From assembly GCA_947579665.1 (NCBI GenBank), contig OX388348.1, positions 6,944,001-7,008,000 on the forward strand: 64,000 nucleotides of DNA. Direction: 5' to 3'. Below are positions 49,960 through 62,895 of the stretch, one piece after another (the stretch's first letter is position 1; each line of letters opens with the position of its first letter). Both the position numbers and the translations under genes were made by a program. Below the pieces are notes generated by a model that made no database searches, was not told the DNA's origin, and worked only from the letters and a program-made list of their open reading frames with translations. Source of the stretch: Sympetrum striolatum (taxonomy: Eukaryota; Arthropoda; Insecta; Odonata; Libellulidae).

Positions 49960-51560
49960 TAAAAAAGTTTAGATCAACCCTAATGTGCATGCACATTAAA
50001 CATCTTGACTGACTCAACTTCTGGTGAAACCATCACTGATCCTAATATTTTAGTTTCAAAATTCCATGACTATTTCTTATCTTTCCCTGTTTCTTCTAAC
50101 AGTGCATACTCTTATGAGTATACTCCCGCTACTGTCATATAGAACTCTCTTTTTCTTAACCCTTGCTCTGAACCAGAACTTAGGCATGTTATTCTTAAAT
50201 TGTCCAATCAATGTGCTGGTAACGATGATGTCCCTGGTCACACTACTAAATTACCCACATTAAGGATGCTTTACTTTTTCTAATCAATCAATCCCTTCAG
50301 CTTGGTGTCTTCCCTTCCAAATTGAAGGACTCCAAAGTTTTCCCTCTCTTTAAAAATAAGGGGAGGAGACATGATATTAATAACTACAGGCCAATTGCTT
50401 TACAAAGTCAGTTCTCAAAAATCTTTGAGAAGATTTTCTACTCTCGCTTAGTTTCTTTTCTGGAGTCTAATAATATTCTCTCTAATTTTCAACATGGTTT
50501 TAGGAAAAACAGATGTACTACTTCAGCAATTTATAATGCTGTTGATTTTATTCTATCATCTCTTTATAAATCTAAAAAAAACTATGGCACTTTTCTTTGA
50601 CTTTACTAAAGCTTTCGATTATGTTAATCATGAATTACTTTTAATTAATGTTTTTAATATAAGAATAAGAGGTTCTTCCTTTGAGTGGATCAAATCCTAT
50701 CTATTAAACAGAACGCAAAGCATTACTCTTACTTCACATGGTTATAAATTCACTTCCCCAACTATTACTTCTGATTTAGGAGTACCTCAGGGATCCATTC
50801 TTGGCCCCATACTTTTTCTTTTGTATATTAATGACCTTCCTGATAAATTTATTAGTTTCTCTAACATTAAACCAATTTTCTATGATGAGGATTCTAATTT
50901 TATTTTGGCTTCAGATTCCCTGGAGGACCTAACTATCAACAGTTATCATATCATTGATATTATGAGAACTTGGTGCAATAGTAATAAAATTACTCTAAAT
51001 CTTGAAAAAACTCAAGTATTAAATTTCTCTCTCCAAAAGTCTTCTGTTAACAATATTATCCTTATTGTGAATCAAACATCAATATCTAGTACCCTTCAGG
51101 CTAAATTTTTGGGTCTCATAATGGATTACAACTTATCTTGGGATGCACATTTATCCCAGTGGACATCTAAACTTAATTCGGCTTTTTATTTACGGAGGTT
51201 CCTTCGAAGTTCTGTTTCTAATGAAGTCTTACTCCAACTCTACTGTGGCATTATTCAGTCTAAGTTATTAAACGGTTTAATTTTCTGGGGAAACTCCACT
51301 AACAGTTATAAGGCCTTCATAGCCCAAAAGAGAAGTCTCAGAATTATTGCTGGTGTTCACCCTAGCTCTCGCTCTCACCCTCTCTTTAAAAAATATAATA
51401 TTTTACTTTTACTTGCTTATGTATTTTCTCTGTTGTCATACATATAAGAAGTTCCTTGCCAATGTACTCTACCAATTCCGATTTTCATTGTTATAACACT
51501 AAGACAATATATACTTTGGATATCTTAAGCTCAATAAAAATTATTATTATTATTATCTAT
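49960..51560 (+). mobile_element. LINE (non-LTR retrotransposon), 5'-truncated, plus strand
   Basis: The ORF2 reading covers DDVPGHTTKLP (about 50220), KDSKVFPLFKNKGRRHDINN and YRPIALQSQFSKIFEKIF (reverse transcriptase blocks), NFQHGFRKNRCTTSA, then after a +1/-1 shift near 50590 FFDFTKAFDYVNHELL, GVPQGSILGPILFLLYINDL and FLGLIMDYNLSWDAHL. The catalytic FADD box has become FYDEDSNF, so it is inactive. The 3' end shows CTCAATAAAAATTATTATTA, a short trinucleotide tail of the kind many arthropod LINEs use. Clade CR1/Jockey-like by appearance; no endonuclease or ORF1 remains. Confidence 0.85.
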
Positions 51561-51564
51561 AATT

Positions 51565-51716
51565 CTATCATTAAGATTTTTTATGGCCTATAGAACTACG
51601 TATTGAAGGCAGACCATGTAAGGTGAAGACATATTCAATCAAGAATTCATTTAGATATTCTTTCCATAGTTTCCAATTGCATCTGTCTTTTTAACAATTT
51701 AAAGCGACAGGTAAAT
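51565..51716 (+). repeat. Dispersed repeat, copy 2
   Basis: Copy of the unit at 44590-44770, placed immediately after the LINE tail. It may be part of an element into which the LINE inserted, or a piece carried along with it. Confidence 0.6.
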
Positions 51717-51778
51717 TAATACCTTAATGACTTTAAAATAATAACTTTAATAAATTTTTATTTGTTTTCAAGGAAATA

Positions 51779-51830
51779 ATTGATTCAATTTCAATGCATA
51801 AAATGAGAATCTTAGCCTACGAATTAAGTA
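51779..51830 (+). repeat. Isolated partial LINE monomer
   Basis: ATTGATTCAATTTCAATGCA, then AATCTTAGCCTACGAATTAAG, resembles the start of the monomers at 56381 (ATTGATTCAATTTCCATAAA ... TTTTAGCCTAGGAATGAAG). Confidence 0.55.
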
Positions 51831-52121
51831 TTTTTATTCCTTTTTCCTTATATTCATTCCTTTTTTTATTATTTTATATTAATAATATTTTTTTTTGTTA
51901 TAAGCTGGTACAAACATTGATAGGCTTACAAACAATTTCAATCTACCTAAGAAAAACAACCAAAATAATCACATCATTCATATTTGTTGAGAGGGAGAAA
52001 TAAAGATACAACCAACTCAGTCCTGCTAAGCATCAAATGCTTGTCAGCAGGTTACAGCTTAGAGGTACTATTTTAACACTATTGTAAAATTTGCAAAGAC
52101 TCTTGAAGCAACCATTCCTTT

Positions 52122-52164
52122 ACCTTTTTCTTAACCTTACTAATTGTGAGGTTAAGAAAAAGGT
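52122..52164. repeat. Perfect 16-bp hairpin
   Basis: ACCTTTTTCTTAACCT pairs with AGGTTAAGAAAAAGGT over an 11-base loop. Confidence 0.7.
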
Positions 52165-54341
52165 GAGATTGAGTGCATTGAGATCCTTGAGTAACTAATT
52201 AAAATTTTTTGGGACCAAAACTTTGAAACTATTACTACTGTATGTGGTAGAAAAAGTAGGTACAGCATATGGTTCAGTTTTCCTCAAATTCTGTGGAAAA
52301 TTACAAATACGCTCATTTTTAAACACATTAGAGAAATGATTATCCAAAATTATAGTATAAGTAAAAACTTTATCAAGTCATAATACACCAATAGATTTAA
52401 ACATCATTTCAGCATTTCCCTGATCATTACATTTTTTTGTTCTCTTCTTTGTTATATAACATTTTTATAAACATATTTTGTTTTTTCATAACTAACCTAT
52501 GGAGGGTACTATTTCCATTTACCCAAATAGTTATACCATACCTCAACAGGTTTTCTACTAATCCATAATACATTAATTTGAAAGCATCGTAAGAGAGAAG
52601 TTGATTTATATAATGAACTTGATGTAGAATTCGTCTTAGTCTACTATTTATGGCAATAAGATGATGTGAAAATTTAAAAGAATCATCTATAATTACTCCC
52701 AAATATTTATATTTCTCTACCTGTTCAAGATAAGGGCATGTGCACTTTCTAGTATAATTATCTAATCATTCATGACAATGAATTGGAATATTAACACATA
52801 TTTTATTATTTATCTTGGGTATGATATGCATTACTTTCAATTTATTTTGATTGGCATGGGCCCAAATATTGTCATGGGCCCAAAATAAAATATTCTTAAA
52901 ATCATTCTCCAACCTCTCGTGTGCAGTATCAAAGTTCTTGTGCACTGTAATCAGCAGAGCCTCATCAGCATACAACAACAGAGTAAAATTTTTTACAGCA
53001 TGAAGTATATCATTTATATATATATTAAAAACAGTATGTAACAGTATAAAACAGGTCCTAGAATTGAGCCCTGTGGTACACCCATTGATAAGGTGAAGGC
53101 TCACTTAGATGATCATGAATTTTAATTCTAATGCTTATATCCATCAGGTAGTTTTTAAACCACTCATAGATGATTCCCCTAATACCAATTGAATGCAGTT
53201 TATCTAAAAGTATATCATGATTAACAGTATCACAAAGGCCTTTTATTAATCTATAAGGGTAAAATTACAGATAGTCTACAACCCAAGGCATTCTTAACTG
53301 TTTCAGACAGTTTCTCTAACGCCATTTTAGTACCTTTGGATTTTTGGAAAGCGCAATGATTGTTAGATATAATACTGTGCTTTTCCATGAAAACAGACAA
53401 TGAATTTGCCACATGTCTCTCCAAGACCTTATGAAGGGATGTGATATAGAGATGGGTCTATAATTATCCCTATCATAATATGAACCCTCTTTATGGACAG
53501 GAAGAACAATTGTAGTCTTCAATTTTTTAGGTACTGAAGCATTCTTACTGAATGCTTCAGTTATTATTATAAACTTATTTACAAAAGTATTCAGGATACG
53601 TAGAAGTGTCCCACAAAATTTAATATCAACCATCCTAATATTATCAGTCCCTGGTCCTTTATTCTCTTAAGTAGATAAAATCCTTCAAATCTCATCTATT
53701 GAGACATCTTGAACATAAATTCTGTTTTGTAGACAATTTTTAGGAATATTAAGCAACTTAATGTTGCACTAAATTGTTAGTTTTTCAATTTCACTGGTGA
53801 ATTGTTCTAAGAAAACTTTTCCTAATTCTACATCTTTCATATTAGGAAAACCTCTTAAATATATATCCTTAAGAGAATTTTTAGTTTTACTACTCAACAT
53901 TTTATTTATCTCAGACCAAACACTGTTTGGATCATTTCCAATGGCAGCAAACCTGTTTAAGTAGAAATTGCTCTTTTGACTCCAAATTGCATTTGTGACC
54001 TTATTTCTTTGCCTTTAATACCTTAGCTTATAAGATATGTTAGTTGGATTAGGTTTCCATTTTCTAAATAAACTATCCCTTAACATGATTTCTCTAAGAA
54101 GATCATAGTCCATCCATTCTTTCTTGATAGTTTTTTTAATGACGTCTTAATACTGAAGATTTTGCATAGATATTATTAAAAGAAGTAGTTATGTTATCAT
54201 ACATTATATCAGGATTAATAGCATTAAACACACTACTCCAGTCTTGTTCATCTAAAAAACCCTTGACTTTTTTGTAACATTAATATATGTAGGTTTCACT
54301 CTTATTTTTTTATTATGTTTTAGTCCTCCTTGTTTAGAATA

Positions 54342-55224
<883 letters not shown>

Positions 55225-56170
55225 TATATCAAACCTGTTGCAGTGACATAATGATTTGAAATTTTTATAACAATACCATCAGGAGTGAATAAATTACTTC
55301 TATACACATATGATCAATACAAGATCTGCATACTCTATTATGAACAATAGCTTCTCTTGTGTATTCATTTATAATATTGCAGAAATCATTCCCAGCAAGT
55401 ACATCTTAATATGGGATGGTATTCAGGTTATTCTTGTCACTGATATCAATGTTTATATCTCCTACTATCAAACACTCATTATTTCTAAATTTCCTTAATA
55501 TAGCCAACAACACTATTATTTGGAGGTCTATATACACATAACAATGTCATATTTATACTACCATCAGTTATACTTCCCAGTAATGCTTCAGAATGTTCAA
55601 AATGTATACTATACTCCAAAAAATTTAAAGTTTTCCTACACAGTAATATTTCACCACCAATTTTGTTTCTTCTTAATTTAAAATAGCATTATAATCCTCT
55701 AAACTATACATTAGAACTTCAGTCCGGCTCAAATTCACTTCAGTAAAAATCAAAACATCAAAAATTAGTTTATTCTGAAGAGAGTGTAATTATCTCATTC
55801 CATTTATTTTTTATAAATCTCACATTTAAACGTAAGACACTCAAATAATAAATAGTTTCAACAACATAATCCTGATTATAATAACTATAACTTCTTATGT
55901 CCACTGTTTATAAATACAATCAATAGTAGCCATGGTAAAAGGAGAATGTAAAGATATAGAAATTGAGTCTTGGGACTTTATAACATATCGATTAATATTT
56001 TAAATATCTTTCTCATTACTTATGCTAATTATTGTGAAATTTTCATCTTTTTTCACTAGTATTTTCCCATTTTTTACCCAAATAAACGTATAACCCTCTT
56101 CTTTTCCCTTAGTCTTAGCTTGCCTCAGCAATTTACTATAGTAAGATGAAAGACATTCATTTATGAAAAC

Positions 56171-56404
56171 TTAAGCACCAACATGAACAGGATTAAATGT
56201 AGCATTTACAAGATTTTTTCTACTACCCTGCCATTTATCCTTCATAAGTTTGGAGACAAATTTTACAATTAGTTTGCCTTTTCCATCCCCTCTCCTTTTT
56301 GGTATGTAATAACATTCATCAATGTCCTTAGTACTTTTTGAGACTCTAATGCGCATTTTCCCATTATGAAATATTGCTTTCAGCAAAATTGATTCAATTT
56401 CCAT
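56171..56404 (-). CDS. ORF1-like fragment of the LINE
   Basis: Starts MEIESILLKAIFHNGKMRIR and continues KGKLIVKFVSKLMKDKWQGS and RKNLVNA, resembling the C-terminal 'FP' domain (phosphate-handling, RNA-binding segment) of ORF1 proteins in CR1- and RTE-like LINEs. ORF1 products act as RNA chaperones in retrotransposition. The frame ends after 77 codons; a normal ORF1 is several times longer and its upstream part is absent, so either the ATG is internal to a deletion or this element has an unusually short ORF1. Confidence 0.45.
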   Translation of the reverse strand: MEIESILLKAIFHNGKMRIRVSKSTKDIDECYYIPKRRGDGKGKLIVKFVSKLMKDKWQGSRKNLVNATFNPVHVGA

Positions 56405-57420
56405 AAAATAACAGAGAATTTTAGCCTAGGAATGAAGTTTTTTAAAATTCCTTAATATTAACCAAAAATATCAACATCTTCATGCAAAATGATTAATTTT
56501 GGTTACTTTTTATTCATTTTAAAAGAAAAATTCCAGCTTATTTTACCTGATAAATTCCTATTATTACCAAAAATTGCTTTATTTTATACAAAAAACTTCA
56601 ATTTATTAAAGACAAAATTTGTTACTTTTGGGAATACTTATTCTATTTTAAGGAAATAAATAGGCACATTTCATTTAAAACTTAATTATTTTCAACAGTA
56701 TGTGCTCCTTTTTTGGAATCAAATGTGTGTTGTCCCCATAATTAATATTAATTGCAGCAAGATTAATTCAATTTCAATAAGACATCCTAAGTATTAAGCC
56801 AACGGATTAAAATTTTTTTCTTTAATTTGCGTCTTTATCAACCAAAAATAACAACTTCTTTATGCAAAATGATTCATTTCTATTTATTTTTATTCCTTTT
56901 AAAAGCAAAATTCCAGCATATTTTACATAATAAATTACTATAATTAATAAATATTACTTTATTTTAAACCAAAAACCACCTTATGTTCACAACAAAATTA
57001 GTAAATTTTGTCAATTTTATTCATTTTTAGGGAAAAACCTGTGCAAATTTCACCTAAAAGTTAATTAACTTTATCAATATCCGTCAGTTTTTAGACTCAA
57101 ATGCGTATTATTCCCATTGTGAATATAAATTACAGCAAGATTGATTCAATTTGGATAAAAAATAATGAAAATATGCCAAGGAATGAAGTACATTTTAAAA
57201 TTTGATTCTTTTTAAACCCAAAATAACATCTTCATGTCAAAATGATTGATTTTCATTTTTAAATTCCTTTTAAAAGTGAAATTGCAGCTTATTTTAGGTG
57301 ATAAATTCTTATCTAAACCAAACATTGCTTTATTTTAAATCAAAATCCTCAATTTCTCAATGAAAAAATTACTAACATTTTTATTTATTTAAAAAAAAAA
57401 TATTTCATATACCCCACAAA
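56339..57420 (-). repeat. Tandem ~375-bp monomers at the LINE 5' end
   Basis: Plus-strand landmarks CAGCAARATTRATTCAATTT occur at 56381, 56755 and 57133 (periods 374 and 378). Each unit also contains AACATCTTCATG.CAAAATGATT, CCTTTTAAAAGCAAAATTCC and TTGCTTTATTTTA in order. The first landmark overlaps the ORF1 start: GAGACTCTAATGCGCATTTT, coding in ORF1, matches TTAGACTCAAATGCGTATTA near 57091. Hence each monomer includes a degraded copy of the ORF1 start region. Confidence 0.75.
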
Positions 57421-57704
57421 CATCCATTTTCTGGACTTTTACAGTGGTAGGAATGAACAATTTTCCCAAATGCAGTTTCATTAAGGTGCATGAATCAACA
57501 AAACAATATTGTATTTTGTTGAAAATAATACGGCATCAAAAGTAATGGGCACCCCAAAGTTCGAGTGTTGGACATTGAGATATCATTTTCCCACAAATGT
57601 AATTCCCCCCCTTAAGATATGCGGTCATACCATTCGCTGCACCTTATGCATCTTATATTGTACAGGCTTACGCTAATATATGCATATATTTATACACATA
57701 TACA

Positions 57705-57962
57705 CAGGGACGGATCCAGGGGGGTGGTCCTGGGGGTCCGGACCCCCCCCCCCCCCCCCGAAATATCACTTCTGCCTATTTTTTGAAAATGAAACTCAAA
57801 TAAAGCAAATAAACAAACAATTTAATAAGCAATCACTAGCGAAAATATTCGAATTTGTCTAACACAATTCTAACGTCGCGTTTTGTGAAAGCCGAAATGT
57901 ATTTTATTTTTAAATTTTTTGATCGGACCCCCCCCCAAAATTTTTCTCTAGATCCGTTCCTG
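57705..57962. mobile_element. hAT-type MITE, 258 bp
   Basis: CAGGGACGGATCCAG at the left pairs with the complement CAGGAACGGATCTAG at the right. The exact 8-bp duplication CATATACA lies at 57697-57704 and 57963-57970. Subterminal poly-C/poly-G runs (57743-57759, 57926-57936) follow GGTCCGGA and GATCGGA on the two sides. TIRs of this form (CAGGG.CGGATCCAG) are widespread in animal hAT elements. Confidence 0.85.
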
Positions 57963-58289
57963 CATATACACTGTTTGCAAAATTTCGGTTGTCATCCATA
58001 CTCGTCATTTCCATGTCGTCCTATGTAAGTGCCAATTCAAAATCGTTCTTATAAAAATTTTTAAATAAATAAATTAAGTGAATTTCCTTTCAATTAAAAA
58101 CTATCGGCCTACAGTTTTGTATATAGTGCAAACATAGATATTACCAATAGAGGGTTGGTGGATCATTTGACGAGGTATATGAAACCAGGATTAGCCGAGG
58201 AAGCGGACGGCCCCGCGCTATGGAACATGCTGACGAGTAGTATTGTCCCCGAATCTAGTATACCATCGATTCTAATGATCACCCCAATT

Positions 58290-58537
58290 TTTGAGCCAAA
58301 AAAAAACCTAAAAGGGTGCGCATTATTTTTGAGTAAATACGGTATCTTTGATGCGAACATACTTTTTTACCCATTATGAAGCATTAGTGTAAGGATTAAA
58401 AACCTATCAGTTCTATTCTGCCTTGTTCTTGGATTCAAGAGGGCCTTTAGTGTTAGAAATCAGCTATAACGAGCACGCGTTATAATGAATACTTATCAGA
58501 TTTTTGTCAGATTTCGTTATAACGGACTTCTACTGTA
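58290..58537. mobile_element. Tigger/pogo-type terminus (one end)
   Basis: Reading the minus strand from 58535: CAGTAGAAGTCCGTTATAAC, with TA at 58536-58537. This is the typical Tigger/pogo terminus. The words GGTGCGCATTATTTTTGAGT and AAATACGGT at 58314-58340 also recur in DNA transposon ends. The opposite terminus was not found. Confidence 0.4.
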
Positions 58538-59483
58538 CTATGTTTACACACAAGATACGGCAGCTGTTGTATATCCGTATACAGGGAATGATGTGCATAA
58601 ATTGTATATCTACATTGTCTATCTTTTGATTTCAATAAATCTACTTTTTCCATCATTCAGTACACTACATGTAACGTTCAAATATCAAAATTCAGTAACA
58701 TTAGAAGCATCAATAATAATAATATTCATTAGTGCAGGATCACACACATGATATAGACATAGTCACACAAAATATGCAAAAAACACAAGTTAAAGTTAAA
58801 ACATAACTTAAATTAGACTTAAATATGATTCTTTTATTATTTTGTACTTAAATTATTATATTAGTCACAACATAACTTAAATATATTATATCAAATTAAT
58901 TTCTTTTGGATATTCATATGAGATTATAAAAATAAAGAGGATTTGGAATACTTCAAGCTAGATCATAAGGGAATTTGATTTCATCATAGTTTCATCAACA
59001 TATTCCTTATAAACACATCCCATTCCATCCCATCACACATAAACACATCCCATTCCAAACCCCATTGATGAGAATGTAAGAATCAGGAAAACACAAGAAG
59101 TACACAGGAATCAACCTCAAAACTAGATGAAATCAAAGTGAATGAAATGATTTCACTTCAGCAAACACCCTTTTGTATAAAATCGATGAATATACGAAAA
59201 AATATATTTAAACACTCCTAAATTTGCTCAAAACTTCATATATATATATTGGTACCTTTTTTTGTGTGACTCATGGTTTTATTGGTTCACACTATGCTTT
59301 GCAGAAATCTATATAGATCCATATGCTCTACACTTGGTATGTACCATACTTATGCACCATATATTGTGTATCTCTTGTGTTTACAGATAAAATGGTATTG
59401 TTTATGCCCTTTAAGACATCTTTATATATTTAATGTATCTAAAAGAGACCTTCTTAATTCTTAAAACGTAAACTTTTCTCCAG

Positions 59484-59695
59484 ACTACAAATATTCTGGA
59501 AATCCAGACAGCACAGATGATAACTACGATGGTGTCCCACCTCCATACCTTGTAGACCTACATCCAGCATCTTCCTCATCATCTTCCTCATCAGCTACGA
59601 AGACAGCCTATCCATCATCTCTCTTGCCTAGTAGGCTTCAGTGGAAGATATTAATTTGGATAATTTGCAGTGCATTTATAGCAGGAGCCAGCTGA
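59484..59695 (+). CDS. DIP-like gene terminal exon: stalk end and GPI-type signal
   Basis: The split codon gives Asp318, then YKYSGNPDSTDDNYDGVPPP, YLVDLHPA, eight Ser, ATKTAYPSSLLPSRLQWKI and LIWIICSAFIAGAS, stop TGA at 59693-59695 (70 residues). The last 15 or so residues are hydrophobic with no basic residues after them, following a small-residue-rich spacer: the layout of a GPI-attachment signal rather than a transmembrane helix with cytoplasmic tail. This agrees with the GPI anchoring known for several insect DIPs. The acceptor CTTTTCTCCAG ends at 59483. Assigning this exon to the same gene rests on matching phase, strand and the expected anchor. Confidence 0.82.
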
Positions 59696-60540
59696 CCTGA
59701 TGGTATCTCATTTGCCCTTGAAGTAATCTGAAATAAGTTTATAAGGAGAATATGTGACCACATTTAATGCAGAACAAGGCCAATTCTTTGTTCAGGTGAT
59801 TGCCAATAAATGGCAATAATGAAATGGTTATATCACTAGCCTAAACTGAGGCCAATTGCTTTCTGCTGTGCATATTTGGCTGTATTTTTTATTTATCTCC
59901 CAAATCCTCAACCCTATTACCTTGCCCCAACTACAGTATTAGGTTGTGGAGATCAGTGATGGATTGGACTTCCTTTTTTGAGATGCCAGATAAACTATGC
60001 ATTATGGGTCCAACTGTGATGCTGTGTTGCTTGATTGATGGATAAAGATTCATGAGGATTGGGAACTTGAATTGGAATAAATGTCTGTTGACTTTAATGA
60101 AGAGAGAATGGAAAGTTTGAGTGGTGTGACTGCAATGCAAATTCAGTAGATATTTCTTTTGTAATCCTCAAGACTGACATGAGGAAGAAGGGCGACAAGT
60201 GATGACATGTGTGTGTGTGTGCTCTAGGTAACTAGAATAAATATCCTAAATCAACTTGCTGCATGAATGATCTCAAAATATTTTTATTGTGTTCCTCCCC
60301 TCTAATCGACAAGTAAAACAAACTGAAGTGCTTCTTTTTTCTGTGGATGCATGTGTGCGAGCAATGGTAACAGTGTATGTAATTTGTCATTTGTGTTATA
60401 ATTACACTAGAAGGCTTCCAGGTATACTTAAAATATTGGACTTCTGGAAATCTTCTTATATAGAAGAAAAAGTTCATTGTAAGTACTTGGAATCATTTAT
60501 AAAGTTGCAAAAGAAGAATGAATACTGAAAATAAAAAATG
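59696..60540 (+). other. Probable 3' untranslated region
   Basis: Follows the stop directly and has no conserved frame. AATAAA signals lie at 59805-59810 and near 60234, and AAAATAAAAAATG near 60528. A GT-rich stretch at 60208-60221 sits shortly before the second. Which site is used cannot be told from sequence. Confidence 0.5.
59805..59810 (+). promoter_or_regulatory. Candidate polyadenylation signal
   Basis: The first AATAAA after the DIP-like stop codon, 110 bp downstream. Confidence 0.4.
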
Positions 60541-60752
60541 GATACATCTTCTGTTTCATTTTTTCACCTAAACATGAAGATAAATTCAAGTCAAGCAGTC
60601 TACTTTGTCAATGTTATGTTTTTATCTCCTTGTTGTGTGAAATTGTTAGCCTTTTGACTTCCACCACCGTGGGATCAAAGTGTGACAGGAGAGGAGACAC
60701 CAGCTATGCAATGAAATCTAAGTTCTCTGGCCGAACTTCGTGGAACGCCATT

Positions 60753-61130
60753 TGAAATGATAAACAAACTTGGTAATTTCCACAGTAAAACTTTAATCGA
60801 CAACTGATTTCAGCTACAAGCTATCATCAGGTAAAACAATATCGGAAAGCAGTCAGTAATAGTCACTATTACTGAGGGTAGAAGTTAATTCTCCGTAAAT
60901 CTCCTGCACAGGCAGCCAAAAGGAAAGAAATTAGATGCTCTGGAGACCATGAAATTACTTGTGCTGAAAACCCTACCAATTAAATCACCTTCCTCAACCC
61001 CTCCCCTTCAAACTATTGGTATATAAGTGACTGCTTTCCGATAATGTTTTTCCTGATGATAGCTTGCAGCTGAAACTGGTCATCGATTAAAGTTTTATTG
61101 TGGAAATTTCCAAGTTTGTTTATCATTTCA
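60753..61130. mobile_element. Inverted pair of Penelope-type ends
   Basis: The 101-bp left arm (60753-60853) and the 103-bp right arm (61028-61130) are inverted copies at roughly 90% identity: TGAAATGATAAACAAACTTG ... CTATCATCAGG ... ATCGGAAAGCAGT. Read on the plus strand, the right arm has CCTGATGATAGCTTGCAGCT, GAAACTGGTCATCGATTAAA and TTTTATTGTGGAAATT, matching in layout the Penelope remnant at 23676-23745. The 174-bp spacer has no recognised content. Confidence 0.6.
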
Positions 61131-61354
61131 GCCTTGCCATTTAATATCAAAGTGTTCTTGCTGAGCAAAGATTGTTTAAGGAAACAGTTTCTTTACTGCC
61201 AAATTTTGGAATGACTTCCAAAATAATTTTCAATTAAACTTTAAGAAACATCTCATTTGTAACTTTAATAGACTTTGTCTATGTGTATGTAAGAACCCTG
61301 GAAGCCACCTTTCGGCGTGTGGCAGGTATGCTGGCACCTTGACTCTATTTTCCT

Positions 61355-61690
61355 AAATGGTTGCTTTTGCGTAAAGTTTGCGGAAAAATGAATTTTTGAA
61401 ATGATTCGGTCTAGCATCTATTTCCCTAATCTTTCGGGCAGTATCAGCACGGCCCATAAAACATGGGGGTCGCATTATATCGGTTACATCATCTGAGAAC
61501 GCAATTTCTCTGAACTCATTTGATAAATTTATCCTTTGAATTTGTCTTCTATCTTCTAGTGATTCCCATCCCGCATCCTGTAACATCTAAGTAACACTTG
61601 CTATTTTATCGTAGCAATTCTTTACAAAACGTATCGCCTTTCATTGTACTTTTTGAAAATCCCGGCCCCTTTTTGCCCAAGCTGGAAGAA
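61355..61690 (-). pseudogene. LINE reverse transcriptase C-terminal fragment
   Basis: The minus strand encodes LPAWAKRGRDFQKVQ, stop, KAIRFVKNCYDKIASVT, stop, MLQDAGWESLEDRRQIQRIN and VTDIMRPPCFMGRADTARKI. 'kvQr.AaRfv...y....sVt.ml..lgWesLe.RR...Rl' is the shared C-terminal region of CR1/Jockey-like LINE ORF2. Two stops break it. It is homologous to the fragment at 18751-19030. Confidence 0.75.
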
Positions 61691-62890
61691 AATTTGCTAC
61701 AAAAGTAGTAATGCTTGAGAGATGCAGCACCCACATGTTTATGGTATTTTGCCCTTGGTGTGAGGAATCTCAAGAAATAATTTTTTTATTTGTAAAAAGA
61801 AATTTTAATACCCAGATCAAAAGCGAGGATATGGGTTTGGCATCTCGGGAGCACTGGAGTGTCATTAATAACAAACACCAAGCCTGTCTGAACCATAATT
61901 CCTCACTCGCTGAACTGATGAAATTACCAAAATTCTTCCAGCATAAGAAATATGACAGTTTAATTGAATCCAATTTCAACTATATTCGTTCCATTTTTGG
62001 GTAAGTTTTGGCCAAAATAATAATATTTTGCTGAAATTAAAAAAAAAATTCATTTTCTCCATTATCATCATGGAAAACTTCTATATTTCTTTCAGAATAA
62101 GAAAGATAACAGTAACAGCTTTAGAATGAATCCAATTTTGAAAATATTTTACCCTAGTTTTGGTCACTTTGGGCCAAAAACATAATATTTTGCTAAAATT
62201 TTAAAATTTTTTAATTGTTTTGTGTAATCTAAGTGAAAATGCTGTAATTCTGTACTTATTACCAGTTGAGTTAGGCGAGTACCAAACGAGTATTGTTGAA
62301 AAACTTTCATATTTTTTGCTTTTAATATCCCCTCCTTTGATTGATTTTTGTCTTTGTGAAGTCAGCCTTATTTTTCATTTCTAATTCCTCTGAACATCAG
62401 TGTTTCTTTTTCCTATTATAAATTTAACTTCTAGAGCTGTTATAAATATTGTTACTTTCTCTCTTATTGTTACTTATATTCATAGATTACATAAGTCCTG
62501 GTGCAATTCTCCACAAGCAATAGTCGCAAGAGAGGGAAGAGGTTACCCTGGGAATCCAAATCAGCACTGTTTTTATCTCCTATTTTCCCACCGATCCTGG
62601 ATCAGACTATTTGGTGTCAAGCTTCGTATGAAAACAAATCCCACGGGTGGTTGACAATATGATTGGAACTCAATTAAAAATTCCGGTGATGAATAGAGGG
62701 GTTGTCGCCAAAAAGAAACTAGAGATGCGGTGATAAGATGTACAAAGGGTATAAGGGTAGAGTGAAACTCGTGAGACGTTTCTAATCAAAGCCCCCTGAA
62801 GCATTTTTGCCGAGGAAGGGTGAGGCGAGTAGTAGAAAACAAATACATGAATTAGGAGACGATCATTTTTAAATTATATATTTTTCTGCC
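61691..62890. other. No supported gene
   Basis: An open frame at 61711-62004 (97 codons, with SLAELMKLPKFFQHKKYDSL) and one at 62400-62654 are not recognisable; the first could be a transposon scrap. TTTTGGCCAAAATAATAATA (about 62006) and TTTGGGCCAAAAACATAATA (about 62171) are short local repeats. Confidence 0.4.
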
Positions 62891-62895
62891 ATTTG

